Assembly: GCF_000418325.1 (NCBI RefSeq)
Contig: NC_021658.1
Coordinates: 2,728,001 to 2,792,000, forward strand
Direction: 5' to 3'
From: Sorangium cellulosum So0157-2
Lineage (GTDB): Bacteria > Myxococcota_A > Polyangia > Polyangiales > Polyangiaceae
DNA: 64,000 bases
The translations under genes were made by a program, and so were the position numbers. Each line of letters starts with the position of its first letter. Position 1 is the stretch's first letter. Below, one piece after another: positions 1 to 9,317 of the stretch. The notes beneath the pieces are model-generated. The model did no database searches. It saw nothing but the letters and a program-made list of their open reading frames with translations, and was not told the DNA's origin.

Positions 1-1
1 T

Positions 2-688
2 ACGCTGCTGGCCGCGGCCGCATGCATGGCAGGCTACCGCTTCTACGTGCGCAGGGTGGAGAAGCGCGAGCCGCTCGAAGCTGCCGGGCCACGCATCCTG
101 CCGGAGCTGGGCATAGGCTTCGGCGTTGGCGCGGCGCTGGCGGTCGGTGTGGCCGGCGTGTTGCTGCTGTGTGGCGCCCTGCAGGTGCAGGGCCTGGGCG
201 ACTGGCGCGCCATCTTCAAGCCGCTGCCGGAGCAGATCATGGTGGCGACCTTCGAGGAGCTCGTGTTCCGCGCCATCCTGTTCCGCATCGTCGAGCAGCG
301 GTGGGGGTTCCGCATCGCCGCGACATCGAACGTACTGCTGTTTGCGCTTGCCCACCTGCCGAACCAGAACGTGAGCGTCCTCGCGGTTCTGGCCACGGCG
401 TCGGCCGGCGCCGGCCTGCTCGGCGTCTACCTGCTCACCCGCCGCGTATGGATCGCCATGGGCATGCACTTCGCCTGGAACTACCTGTTCGATGCGCTGA
501 TGTCGGTGCCCGTCTCCGGTCATGCGGCGCGCGGCTGGATTCAGGTGACGCCGGCCGGTCCGGCGTGGCTGAGCGGCGGTGCCTACGGCGTCGAGGGTTC
601 GGTCGTCACGCTGATCGCGTGGACCGCTGCCGCCATCGCGCTCTTCCGTAGGGCGGGCCGGCGCTCGGCCAACGTGCTCCCGCACTGA
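2..688 (+). CDS. CPBP-family intramembrane metalloprotease, 5' end outside the window
   Basis: Membrane protein of the CPBP (CAAX protease / bacteriocin-processing) family of Glu-type intramembrane proteases. The reading frame is open to the left edge, so the true start and the first membrane segment lie upstream; an internal ATG at 26 is unlikely to be the start because hydrophobic sequence precedes it. Visible motifs are EELVFRAILFR (the EExxxR catalytic motif), a hydrophobic segment ending in HLPNQN, and HFAWNYLFD (HxxxN). Several Ala/Leu-rich membrane segments lie around them. The family includes CAAX-type proteases, immunity proteins and the enzyme proposed to process MYXO-CTERM proteins; nothing here decides between these roles. 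The next gene is convergent (minus strand), 33 bases after this stop. Confidence 0.85.
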   Translation, partial: TLLAAAACMAGYRFYVRRVEKREPLEAAGPRILPELGIGFGVGAALAVGVAGVLLLCGALQVQGLGDWRAIFKPLPEQIMVATFEELVFRAILFRIVEQRWGFRIAATSNVLLFALAHLPNQNVSVLAVLATASAGAGLLGVYLLTRRVWIAMGMHFAWNYLFDALMSVPVSGHAARGWIQVTPAGPAWLSGGAYGVEGSVVTLIAWTAAAIALFRRAGRRSANVLPH

Positions 689-721
689 TTCCGAAGGATG
701 ATCGCGGCGCGCCGGGGAAGA

Positions 722-3628
722 TCAGAACGTCGAGAAATACGCCCACGGCTGGTTTCCGGCGCTGGTCTGCATGCAATAGCCGCCGTTTCGCTCGGCCGGC
801 AAGGTGACGTTGGCGCCGTTGCAGGTCACGAGCACGCCGTTGATGCGGAACGTCCGCCCCGCGGCGAAGTTGCCGCAGTTGAGCCCTTGCAGGTCCACGG
901 TGGTCTCGTGGCAGGTGGCCGCGGTGCCGAGGTTGCCCGAGTGGTAGCTCTGCGTCGAGAACACGACGGGGCTCGAGCAGAGGCCGTCGCAAGGAGCGCT
1001 GCCGCCGGAAGCGCCGCACTCGTTCGGCGTGCCGCCGCCGCCGCAGGTCTCGGGAGCCGTGCAGCTCCCGCACGAGCTCACGCTCCGCGGCGCGCCGCAG
1101 TTGTCGACGTCGCTCAAGCTGCCGCAGCCGGCGCCGAGGCGCGCGCAGAACTGGGCGTCGCTCTCCGGGGTGCAGGTGCCGAGGTAGAGCGCCGAGACGC
1201 CGGGGAACTCGGTCTGCGCCTTGGCGAGCTCGAGCTCGAGCTGCGGCGTCCAGCGGAAGGCGAGCCGGGCCTCGTCCTCGAGATCCACCCCCGCGGCGCC
1301 CGCGCAGAAGTGGATGAACTCGCCGAGGTTGAGCGGGCGATTGCCGTACGTGCTGTTGATCGTGGGCAGGTGCTCGGCGAGGAGCTGGAAGAACCTGGAC
1401 AGGAACCGGCTGCCCTTGTGGTCCGCGTCCGTGTTGCCGAAATCGCCAGTATAGAGCGGATAGTACCAGTCGCGGAACCAATAAACGCCGAATCCATCGG
1501 TGTGGGACACGTTGTCCGCGTAGATCTCCGGCGCGAGGTTCGGGGAGATCGTGGTCAGGTGCAGGAACACGTCGTAGCCGAAGATCTCGGCCCACTTGCT
1601 GTCACCCCAGGCATTGAAGGCGGGCGAGCCCGCGATGCCGTTGTTGTTGCTCTCGACGATGTGCCCCATCTCGTGGATCAGCGACTGCACGACCCAGCCG
1701 TAGTCCGGCGCCGACCAATCGCTGCTCACGGTGAAGATGATGTTTCGATAGGAGGCGGCGCTGTCCGAGGCGTACACGACTCCACCGACGTTGTAGGCCA
1801 GGGTGCCGGGAACCTCACCCGGAGCGTTGTCCTGGTTTCCGATCATGTGAAGGATCGGGTCGACCATGCTGCCGTAGGTGTCCTTCGCGTAGCCCCAGGC
1901 TTCGCTGACGATCGGGGCCACCCAGGTGGCGCCGGACGGGTTCGGGACGTACTGGTCGAAGTACGCGGCGAGGTTCGCGTCCGAGTAGGCCAAGGTGACC
2001 GTGCGGTTGTGGCCGTCGTACCAGCCGTTCTCCACGAACGACGCGGGCGGCGTGTTCGCGGTGGTGGTCGCGCTCACGGGGCCGACCGTGATCGAGCTGC
2101 CCGCCGCGTTCTGCGCGCTCACGCGGAAATAGTAGGTCTGGTTCGGCGCCAGGCCCGTGGCGCGGAGCTCGGTGCTGCCGGCGCCGGTCGTCCCGACCAC
2201 GAGACCGGAGGTGAAGCTCGAGTTCGTGGCTCGCTCCACGCGGTACGACGCTTCGGGGTTCAGCTGCCCGGCGTTGTCCGTCCAGGTGACGCGGATCTGA
2301 TTGCCCGACAGGGCCTGCGCGTTCACGCTGCCCGGCGCGGCCGGCGCGGCGAGCGAGGCGCTGCTCGTGCCGAAGAGCCGCCACTCTGCGAGCTGCGTGT
2401 CACCGGCGCCGTGGTTGTCCTGGATGTGCAGGCGGTATCGGCTGAACTCCAGCCGCTCGGGGTTGCAGGAATACGCGCGCGCGCTGTGGCGGTTCGTGAA
2501 CGACTGGTTGGTCCGCGTGTCGAGCACGGTCCAGCTCGTGCCGTCGTTTGAACCTTCGAGCGTCCAGTCCTTCGGATCGCGGCTCGGAAAATCGTTGGCG
2601 GACGTCAGGCTGTAGCTGGTGACCACGGCGCTCGGCGTCTCGAGCCGGATCCAGGTGCTGGAGCTCGGCTCGTAGTACTTCGAGAACGGGTTGTTGTCCG
2701 TGACCTTCGCGACATCCTCGCCGGCGACGCCGTTTCCAGGGTGCTGCTCGACGGGCACGGACGAGGAGAGCGCGGTGATGTCCTGGTGCACGGCGACTCC
2801 CGCCGTCGTGGCGCGCGCGGAGACCTCGGACGGGAACCCGCGCAGCGCGCCGTTCACCGCCTGCACTTGATAGAGATAGCTCGTGCCTGGAGCCAGGTTC
2901 GTGTCGGTGTAGCTGGTGGAGCTCGTGAAGATCTCCGTGGTGCCGCTGCCGTCGTCGTTCACGCGCTGGACGTAGTAGCCGGAGGCGTTCGCCGCGGGCG
3001 TCCAGGTCAGCGTGACGGCGTCGGAGTCCACGCTCGGCGCGGCGAGCACCGGAGTTCCGGGCATGGTGCCCGCGGCCAGCGAGCCGCCGACGCGCAGCTC
3101 GGCGAGCTGCAGCGCGTTGCCGCCGCCGAGGTTCTGGCTGACGTTCAAGCGATAGTAGAGGTACGCGCTCGAGTTCGAGAAGGTGAAGGACCGGGTCTGG
3201 TGCCGCGAGGTGAAGGACTGGTTCGTCCTCGTGTCGAGCACGTCCCAGCTCAGGCCGTCGATGGAGCCCTCGAAGGTCCAGCTGCTCGGATCGCGGTCCG
3301 GGAAGTCGTTGGCCGAGGTGATGTCGTACGAGACGATGATCGACGGAGCCTGCATCCGGTACTGGATCCACTCCGTGCGGTGGGGCATGAAGAGCTTGGT
3401 GTCGACGTCGCCGTCGTGCACCTTGTCGATGCCCTCGACCCCCGGGGGATTTCCCCGCATGTCGCTGACGTCGACCGTGGACGCCGGGGTCAGATCCGTG
3501 CCAGTGAGGGCCGCTTGGTGCGACGCGATCGCCTCGTCGGAGTCGAGCGGATCGAAAGATACGCAGGCGGGAAGGAAGAAGAGCGGGAGCCAGAGATGCG
3601 CGCGTGTACGGTGTTGCCGCATTGCCAC
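722..3628 (-). CDS. Secreted multidomain lipoprotein with HExxH peptidase-like domain, discoidin and Fn3 domains
   Basis: A 968-residue exported protein. The N-terminus has a hydrophobic signal ending in FLPAC, a likely lipobox. Then follow an F5/8-type (discoidin) carbohydrate-binding domain (about residues 45-180), a fibronectin type III domain (about 190-275), a second discoidin domain (about 280-420), a second Fn3 (about 430-525), and a domain with SLIHEMGHIVESNNNG (HExxH, zinc-peptidase type; it resembles the plant/bacterial basic secretory protein family). The C-terminus has a Cys-rich linker and a small Cys-containing beta domain that may bind carbohydrate. This suggests a surface protease acting on polymers or on prey. 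The mature N-terminus carries ASHQAAL, a pattern also seen in the lipoprotein at 4174. It is divergent from that gene across a 545-base gap. Confidence 0.85.
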   Translation of the reverse strand: MAMRQHRTRAHLWLPLFFLPACVSFDPLDSDEAIASHQAALTGTDLTPASTVDVSDMRGNPPGVEGIDKVHDGDVDTKLFMPHRTEWIQYRMQAPSIIVSYDITSANDFPDRDPSSWTFEGSIDGLSWDVLDTRTNQSFTSRHQTRSFTFSNSSAYLYYRLNVSQNLGGGNALQLAELRVGGSLAAGTMPGTPVLAAPSVDSDAVTLTWTPAANASGYYVQRVNDDGSGTTEIFTSSTSYTDTNLAPGTSYLYQVQAVNGALRGFPSEVSARATTAGVAVHQDITALSSSVPVEQHPGNGVAGEDVAKVTDNNPFSKYYEPSSSTWIRLETPSAVVTSYSLTSANDFPSRDPKDWTLEGSNDGTSWTVLDTRTNQSFTNRHSARAYSCNPERLEFSRYRLHIQDNHGAGDTQLAEWRLFGTSSASLAAPAAPGSVNAQALSGNQIRVTWTDNAGQLNPEASYRVERATNSSFTSGLVVGTTGAGSTELRATGLAPNQTYYFRVSAQNAAGSSITVGPVSATTTANTPPASFVENGWYDGHNRTVTLAYSDANLAAYFDQYVPNPSGATWVAPIVSEAWGYAKDTYGSMVDPILHMIGNQDNAPGEVPGTLAYNVGGVVYASDSAASYRNIIFTVSSDWSAPDYGWVVQSLIHEMGHIVESNNNGIAGSPAFNAWGDSKWAEIFGYDVFLHLTTISPNLAPEIYADNVSHTDGFGVYWFRDWYYPLYTGDFGNTDADHKGSRFLSRFFQLLAEHLPTINSTYGNRPLNLGEFIHFCAGAAGVDLEDEARLAFRWTPQLELELAKAQTEFPGVSALYLGTCTPESDAQFCARLGAGCGSLSDVDNCGAPRSVSSCGSCTAPETCGGGGTPNECGASGGSAPCDGLCSSPVVFSTQSYHSGNLGTAATCHETTVDLQGLNCGNFAAGRTFRINGVLVTCNGANVTLPAERNGGYCMQTSAGNQPWAYFSTF

Positions 3629-4173
3629 TTGACCTCGTCAGTAATGAAGCGAAACAGATCGGGAAACGACACAAACGAAGGAGCGCCGTTTCGGGGAGAT
3701 GGAAAGCACACAATGCGAGGGCGTCAAGGACGAATCTTTACGCTTGTTTCGGACGGCTGATGATTTCTTATGCAATCTGCTGCCTCCCTTCGCGCCGTGA
3801 GCGCCGGCGCCGCCGCCCCCCCATCCCATACCGGCCTGCGCTCCGGCGCGCTCCGATCCCCCTGACGACTCCCCCCTGGAGGGCGGCGCCTCCAGGCTGA
3901 GGGGGCGCGCCCTCAGCGCGCCGGCGCGGGCGCGGACCGCCCGGGCCGCGGGGCGCGCGGAGGCGCGAAAATGCCGGCGTGCGCGCGGCCGCGCGCCGGG
4001 ATCGGGGAGTGGCACGCTTCCTGTTTATAGGCGCTGCATGACGCTCGGCGCGGTTCAAACCGCGAGCAGGGCGACCCGGGCGACGGATGGACTCGACTCG
4101 GCGCACCCGCGGCGGACTGCCCGCGCGTCAGATCACGTGTTGTTTAACTAAATACCGGAAAGAGAGCTCAATC
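3629..4173. promoter_or_regulatory. Divergent intergenic region with two adjacent hairpins
   Basis: This 545-base gap separates two divergent secreted-protein genes and must hold both promoters. At 3875-3896 an inverted repeat (CCTGGAGG / CCTCCAGG, 6-base loop) is directly followed at 3897-3916 by a second (CTGAGGG / CCCTCAG, 6-base loop). Neither is followed by a T run, so they are not classical terminators. They could be operators, RNA leader structures or a relic. No convincing coding sequence is seen in the gap; the stretch nearest 4174 has AT-richer patches (about 4136-4170) that would suit a promoter. Confidence 0.45.
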
Positions 4174-4776
4174 ATGAAGCGTGCAATGATCCTCCTCGCC
4201 TCGTCCCTCGTGTCCTCGTTCGCGCTCGTGGGCTGCGTCGCCGACGCGACCGACCTCGACGCGGAGCTGTCCGGACCGGAGGAGGTCGAAGAGACCTCGC
4301 AGGCGCTGTGCATCTCCCCGCCGGCGGCCGACCAGACCGCGGCCCAGTCGAACTCGAGCGACGTCGGCAGCTTCACCCTCCGCGAGTCGCCGGACAACAC
4401 CTACTACAGCAGCAAGGGCAACTACGTCGTCGAGGTCACGAACGTGAAGAACGCGTTCGCGTCGACCCAGACGGCGATGGCGTACAGCGTCAACGCCGGC
4501 AAGTCGAAGAGCGTCTGCGAGCACACGACGACCACCGCGACGCTCTACGGCTTCGACGAGGTCGAGGGCTGCTGGGTGCAGATCGGCGCGACGAAGAGCA
4601 AGACCGGCGTGTACTACCCGGGCGGCGGCTTCATCCAGCCGAGCTGCGATGACGTCGTGAGCTGGTCCATCCCGAAGACGGTCACCAAGGTCCGCATCAA
4701 GGGCAAGTCGGTGCTCCAGACGACGTTCGGCCCGGCCGGTCAGAAGATCGCGGAAGGCACGAGCTGGAGCCATTGA
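4174..4776 (+). CDS. Small secreted lipoprotein of unknown function
   Basis: A 200-residue protein with a clear lipoprotein signal (MKRAMILL...FALVGC). After the lipidated Cys there is an acidic stretch ending in EEVEETSQALC, a junction also found in other exported proteins of this type of organism, then a beta-rich domain with four further cysteines (in SVCEH, EGCWV, PSCDD and after SQAL). The start at 4174 is chosen over an upstream in-frame ATG at 4087 because the signal peptide starts there and GGAAAGAGAG lies about 10 bases before it. I do not recognise the folded domain. It could be an adhesin-like or binding protein, but there is no specific evidence. Confidence 0.8.
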   Translation: MKRAMILLASSLVSSFALVGCVADATDLDAELSGPEEVEETSQALCISPPAADQTAAQSNSSDVGSFTLRESPDNTYYSSKGNYVVEVTNVKNAFASTQTAMAYSVNAGKSKSVCEHTTTTATLYGFDEVEGCWVQIGATKSKTGVYYPGGGFIQPSCDDVVSWSIPKTVTKVRIKGKSVLQTTFGPAGQKIAEGTSWSH

Positions 4777-5087
4777 TCCGGCGCGAAGGGCGGGGGAGCA
4801 GGCGCCGGCGAGCGGATGAAGCGGTCGATCGCCGCGGTCACCGACAACCGGCTGGTGGGCCTGCTCGTCTGGATCGTGGCTACGACCCTGCACGACGCGC
4901 CCCGACCCTCTCCGACCGCAACCTCGATCACGTCGACCCGGGGGCCGCCTCGCGGCGACCGCGAGCCGCTCGGGCCCTCACGGCGCGGCGCCGCCGGCCG
5001 CCGGTCGTCCGACCCGCCGCGCGCGGCGGCGGGCCACGGTGAGGTCAGCCGATCAAACCGCGACGGGGAACGGGTTATAGATGGGCC
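4777..5087. other. Intergenic stretch, no gene seen
   Basis: 311 bases between the small lipoprotein gene and the nitrilase gene. Both strands have short open frames, but none has a start with a ribosome site or a recognisable product. It presumably holds the nitrilase promoter. Nothing else stands out. Confidence 0.5.
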
Positions 5088-6077
5088 ATGACCATGACCC
5101 ATCCCCGATTCAAGGCCGCGGCTGTCCAGGCCGCCCCTGCCTTTCTCGATCTCGACGCCGGCGTGGACAAGGCCGTGCGCCTCATCGCCGAGGCCGCTGG
5201 CCACGGCGCCTCGCTCATCGCCTTTCCGGAGGCGTGGCTGCCCGGATACCCGTTCTGGATCTGGCTCGGATCACCGGCCTGGGGCATGCAGTTCGTGCAG
5301 CGCTACGCCGACCAGTCGCTCGAGGTGGGCGAGCGGCATATGGCGCGGCTGCGCGAGGCCGCGGCGCGGCACCGCATCCACGTGGTGATGGGCTACAGCG
5401 AGCGCGCCGGCTCGAGCCTCTACCTCGGACAGGCCCTCCTCGGCCCCGACGGCGGGCTCATCGCCGCGCGGCGCAAGCTCAAGCCCACGCACGCCGAGCG
5501 CACCGTCTTCGGCGAGGGCGACGGCGGCGACCTGAAGGTGCACGCCACCGCGATCGGGCGGCTCGGGGCGCTCAACTGCTGGGAGCACATCCAGCCGCTC
5601 GTGAAGCAGGCGATGTTCATCCAGGGCGAGCAGGTGCACGCGGCCTCGTGGCCCAGCTTCTCGGTCTACCGGGACATGGCCTACGCATTCGGCCCCGAGG
5701 TGAACGCCGCCGCCAGCCGGATCTACGCCGTCGAGGGGCAGTGCTTCGTCGTCGCCGCGTGCGCCACGGTCTCCGAGGAGATGACGGCGCTCCTCTGCGA
5801 CTCGCCGGAGCGGGCCAAGCTCCTCCTGTCCGGCGGCGGCTTCGCGATGATCTACGGTCCGGATGGCCGTGCGCTCGCGGAGCCGCTCGACGAGCGCGCA
5901 GAGGGCCTGATCTACGCCGACGTCGATCTCGGCCTGATCCGGCTCGCCAAGGCGGCGGCCGACCCGACGGGGCACTACGCGCGCCCCGACGTGCTCCGGC
6001 TGCTGTTCAACGAGACGCCCCACCGGCTTGTCGAGCGGTTCACCACGGAGCTCCACGAGGCGGAGCGGACCGCGTGA
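5088..6077 (+). CDS. Nitrilase (carbon-nitrogen hydrolase family)
   Basis: A 329-residue cytoplasmic enzyme expected to hydrolyse nitriles to carboxylic acid and ammonia. The three family residues are visible: Glu48 in IAFPEAWLPGYP, Lys130 in ARRKLKPTHAERTVFGEG, and the nucleophile Cys164 in ALNCWEHIQPL. The LPGYPFW segment and the CWEH context are those of true nitrilases rather than amidases or beta-alanine synthases. Length matches the family (about 310-370). ATG at 5088 and an in-frame ATG at 5094 are both possible. The gene stands alone between a lipoprotein gene and a convergent kinase gene. The actual substrate (aliphatic, arylaceto- or cyanide) cannot be decided here. Confidence 0.92.
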   Translation: MTMTHPRFKAAAVQAAPAFLDLDAGVDKAVRLIAEAAGHGASLIAFPEAWLPGYPFWIWLGSPAWGMQFVQRYADQSLEVGERHMARLREAAARHRIHVVMGYSERAGSSLYLGQALLGPDGGLIAARRKLKPTHAERTVFGEGDGGDLKVHATAIGRLGALNCWEHIQPLVKQAMFIQGEQVHAASWPSFSVYRDMAYAFGPEVNAAASRIYAVEGQCFVVAACATVSEEMTALLCDSPERAKLLLSGGGFAMIYGPDGRALAEPLDERAEGLIYADVDLGLIRLAKAAADPTGHYARPDVLRLLFNETPHRLVERFTTELHEAERTA

Positions 6078-6271
6078 GCGCCCGCGGCCGCCCGGCCGCG
6101 CGCCGCGCCGCCTGCGGAGATGTCAGCCACGAGCCTCCGCCGCCCGCCACACGGGCAGGCCAACACGTCCACGAGGTACACCCTGCGGAGCAGGCTCGCC
6201 CAGTCGATGCGCGCACCGACTGGCTTGGTGACGCCAGTGCCGAGGCTCGATGTGGCCTTTCTGAGTCTCTG

Positions 6272-7585
6272 TCAGCTGAGCAGGATGGCGATCAAGAGCG
6301 CGACGCTGAGCAAGAGCGATACGACGATGGACGCAATGAGCCACGGCCGCATCGCCGGCGAGGTCCACCTGGACGCGAGCGATGTCGCGCTCGTCTGGTG
6401 CCCCGGAGCACCCTGGTGCATCGTAACGGTCGGCTCGAGCTGCCTCGGCGCGCCCTCCATCGCCGCAATGGCCCCGTCGATGGCCGCGATCACGCTGGTA
6501 GCCGTCGGATAGCGTTGGATTGGGTCTCGCTGGACGAGCCGCATCACGATCGCCTCCACTTCGGGGCGGATACCTGATCCCGGAGCACGCTGGCGGAGGG
6601 GGGGCGCATCCTCGAGGAGCCGCTGCCGGAAGGAAGATTGGCCGTCGCTCGCGTCGAACGGGCTTCTCCCGGACAGCATTTCGTACAAGATGATTCCAAG
6701 CGCATAAAGATCTGCGCGAGCATCGACGGCATCCATGCCGCGCACGGCCTCCGGCGCGAGATACCTGAGCGTGCCGAGGACTTGGTCGGCGGCCGTGAGG
6801 TCCTGGCCTTTGCGCGTGGCCTCGCGGCTTTCGGTGGACAGGAGCTCTACGTTCACCTTCGCGAGGCCGAAATCGATGAGCTTCACCTGATCACGGGCGT
6901 TGAGAAGGATGTTCTGCGGCTTCACATCGCGGTGCACGATCCCCTTCGCGTGCACCGCTTCCAGAGCGGACGCGATCTGCCTCGCGATGTGGAGCGCGCG
7001 TCGCGTGGGGAGCGGCGCCGAGGCGATCACGTCCTGGAGCGGGGTGCCCTCGACGTACTCGAGGACGAGAAAATGCGACCGATCCGCGAGCTGACCGAAG
7101 TCGTTTGCCGAGACCACGTTCGGATGCTGGATATGCGCCCCCGCGATCGCCTCGCGCTCGAACCGCGCCACGATCTGGGGGAGGTTCCGGGCGCTCGGAT
7201 GGAGGATTTTGATCGCGACCTGCTTGCGGAGGTGCACCTGCTCGCCGCGGTACACCGCTCCCATACCGCCCTGCCCGATGAGCTCGTGGACGCGGTACCG
7301 CTCCGAGATCAAGCTCCCGATCAGCGCTGGCGCTTTGTTGTCCGAGCGCACCAACGTGGGTGCGTCGTCCGACCACGGCCGTGTCGCAGTCTCGATTTCT
7401 TCTCCAAGGGCCGAGCTTGAGAGCTCAACGACGGATGCGTCGCGTTGTTTCCCGAGCATCGGCACCGTGACGTCGTCGGTGCTTGAGCGCCCCTTGGGGG
7501 GAGTTATCCCTGGCATGCCGAGGAGTGTACACGCACAAAGGTGCCGAGAGCGGAGGAACCGCACCGCCGTCCGAGTGGACATCAT
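6272..7585 (-). CDS. Membrane-anchored eukaryote-like Ser/Thr protein kinase
   Basis: Hanks-type kinase of about 437 residues. Motifs in order: glycine loop GQGGMGAVYRG, catalytic Lys in VAIKILHP, HRDVKPQNILL, DFGLAK, and LAPEAVRG in place of the usual APE. The last about 22 residues form a single membrane helix (IASIVVSLLLSVALLIAILL) with almost no tail, so the kinase sits in the cytoplasm and the protein is C-terminally anchored without a sensor domain. GGAGGG lies about 10 bases before the ATG at 7585; a later ATG at 7516 also fits the conserved region and is the main alternative. The organisation resembles the next gene downstream on the same strand, suggesting a paralogous pair. Substrate unknown. 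Confidence 0.9.
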   Translation of the reverse strand: MMSTRTAVRFLRSRHLCACTLLGMPGITPPKGRSSTDDVTVPMLGKQRDASVVELSSSALGEEIETATRPWSDDAPTLVRSDNKAPALIGSLISERYRVHELIGQGGMGAVYRGEQVHLRKQVAIKILHPSARNLPQIVARFEREAIAGAHIQHPNVVSANDFGQLADRSHFLVLEYVEGTPLQDVIASAPLPTRRALHIARQIASALEAVHAKGIVHRDVKPQNILLNARDQVKLIDFGLAKVNVELLSTESREATRKGQDLTAADQVLGTLRYLAPEAVRGMDAVDARADLYALGIILYEMLSGRSPFDASDGQSSFRQRLLEDAPPLRQRAPGSGIRPEVEAIVMRLVQRDPIQRYPTATSVIAAIDGAIAAMEGAPRQLEPTVTMHQGAPGHQTSATSLASRWTSPAMRPWLIASIVVSLLLSVALLIAILLS

Positions 7586-7838
7586 GCTCAATCCACCCTC
7601 CGCACGGAAAAGCTGTGCAGTTCCGCGATGTTCGGGGACCTGGTTCCGTGCGCCGACATCAGCCTACAAGGATGACCACAGCGCATCGAGCCGTAGCTCG
7701 CTGGTCGCCGCCCGCATCGGGCGCCGCCCGCATCCCCGGAACCTCCAGCCCCGCGGGCGGGCGATCGGGGAGCTCGGCGGCGGCGTGCTCTTCGGCAGGC
7801 CGACACGGTACAAGCTAAGGCCGCCGCTTCTCACAGAG

Positions 7839-9317
7839 CTATTCCCATTGGAGCTCGGAGGGGTGGTAGGCTTTGAGGCCGTCAATCGGAATGGGCCCGT
7901 CGGGGGTGCCGCTGCACACTTTAACGCCCTCATCATTCGTGCGTACTGGATAGGCGTGTTTCAATTTTGACGTGACGCAAAATGGATACTTGCCGTCTTT
8001 CATGAGGAGGCGATACTTGCCATTGGGGGCGGGCCGGCGCGTAGGTAAGGGCGCAGCGGTCGGGGATGTCGGTAAGGGCCTAGCGGTCGAGGATGGTGTG
8101 CTGGTACTGGAAGACGTGGCCATCGTGCGAGAGCTACCGCTCGCCTTGTCCTCTTGAGATGTCTCATCGCCCGCGCTCTCGCGAGTGTCTTCGGCGGAGC
8201 CTTGCGAACGAACGACAAATAGTACAGCGGCAAGGAAAACGGCGACGACAAAAGAGCCAATCACTGCAATCATCAAGAATGGCGAACTCGAGCCCGCTTG
8301 TGGGCTGGTCGCGGCAGATTGAGGCGGCACGGATACGACCATGGGTGCCTGCCTCGCTTGGCCGGGAGCAGGAGCAGCCATCGTCGGGCCATCGACGCTG
8401 ATTGCAGACGACACGTCGGCTCGGAACGACGCTGGGGCCGGCGCGTGAGGGGCAGCATTGGCGCCCAAGACGCGCTCGATGTCTTCACGCATGGCGCGGG
8501 CCGTTGGATAGCGGCGCGACAGATCGAAGGCGAGCGCGCGGTCGACGATGGTGCAAACCTCTGGGCTGACAGAGGGCGCAACGGTGCGCAGGGCCGGCGC
8601 GGGCTGCGTCGCCATTTTGATGAGGAGCTCGCTCTCCGTGGAGCCCTCGTGCACACGGCGTTTCGCTAAAATTCGAAACATCGTCGCGCCAACGGCGAAG
8701 ATGTCGGCCCGCCCATCGATTTCGCCACCAGCGATTTGTTCGGGCGACATGTAAGGTATAGTTCCGAGCATCGCGCCGATGCGCGTGCGAACATTGGAGC
8801 CGCCCTGTCTCATTCGAGCAATCCCGAAGTCGAGGACCTTGACGCCGCCTGACGATGTCAAGAACAGATTGTCGGGTTTGATGTCTCGATGAACGATGCC
8901 AAGCCCGTGCGCGACATCGAGCACTTCGAGCACGGTCGAGGCAACGCGGAGCAGCTCGCGCTCCTCGATGCCGCCGGAGCGGTGGGCGCGCTTGCCGAGC
9001 GATTCGCCGTCGAGCAACTCCATCACCAAGAACGGCGAGCCATCTTCGCTCGTATCGATGTCGAGGACATTGACGGCTGCGGGGTGACCGAGCTGGTTCA
9101 CTGCGAGCGCCTCTTGCTCGAACCTGGCTCGAAGCTCCTTGGAGACGGCGATTTCCGGATGGAGGATTTTGATCGCGCAGCGCCGGCCAATCCTGTGTGT
9201 CGCCTCGTAAACTGCAGCCATCCCGCCGACGCCGATAAGCGAATCAATGCGCCATTTGCCCCGGAGGACCGTTCCGATTCGTGCTGTACAGTGCGCTAGC
9301 TGGGGATCGTCACTCAT
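7839..9317 (-). CDS. Membrane-spanning Ser/Thr protein kinase with small extracytoplasmic C-terminal domain
   Basis: About 492 residues from the ATG at 9317. The kinase domain fills the first about 270 residues: GVGGMAAVYEA, CAIKILHPE, HRDIKPDNLFL, DFGIAR, MSPEQIAGG. A proline/alanine linker follows, then one membrane helix (FLMIAVIGSFVVAVFLAAVL), a Ser/Thr/Pro-rich stretch and a short globular end with two cysteines (YPFCVTS and VKVCSG). This is the usual myxobacterial PknB-like layout with a possible sensor outside the membrane. The open frame runs far upstream, but that part has shadow-type composition. The start overlaps the stop of a small upstream frame as ATGA, which hints at translational coupling. 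Confidence 0.9.
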   Translation of the reverse strand: MSDDPQLAHCTARIGTVLRGKWRIDSLIGVGGMAAVYEATHRIGRRCAIKILHPEIAVSKELRARFEQEALAVNQLGHPAAVNVLDIDTSEDGSPFLVMELLDGESLGKRAHRSGGIEERELLRVASTVLEVLDVAHGLGIVHRDIKPDNLFLTSSGGVKVLDFGIARMRQGGSNVRTRIGAMLGTIPYMSPEQIAGGEIDGRADIFAVGATMFRILAKRRVHEGSTESELLIKMATQPAPALRTVAPSVSPEVCTIVDRALAFDLSRRYPTARAMREDIERVLGANAAPHAPAPASFRADVSSAISVDGPTMAAPAPGQARQAPMVVSVPPQSAATSPQAGSSSPFLMIAVIGSFVVAVFLAAVLFVVRSQGSAEDTRESAGDETSQEDKASGSSRTMATSSSTSTPSSTARPLPTSPTAAPLPTRRPAPNGKYRLLMKDGKYPFCVTSKLKHAYPVRTNDEGVKVCSGTPDGPIPIDGLKAYHPSELQWE

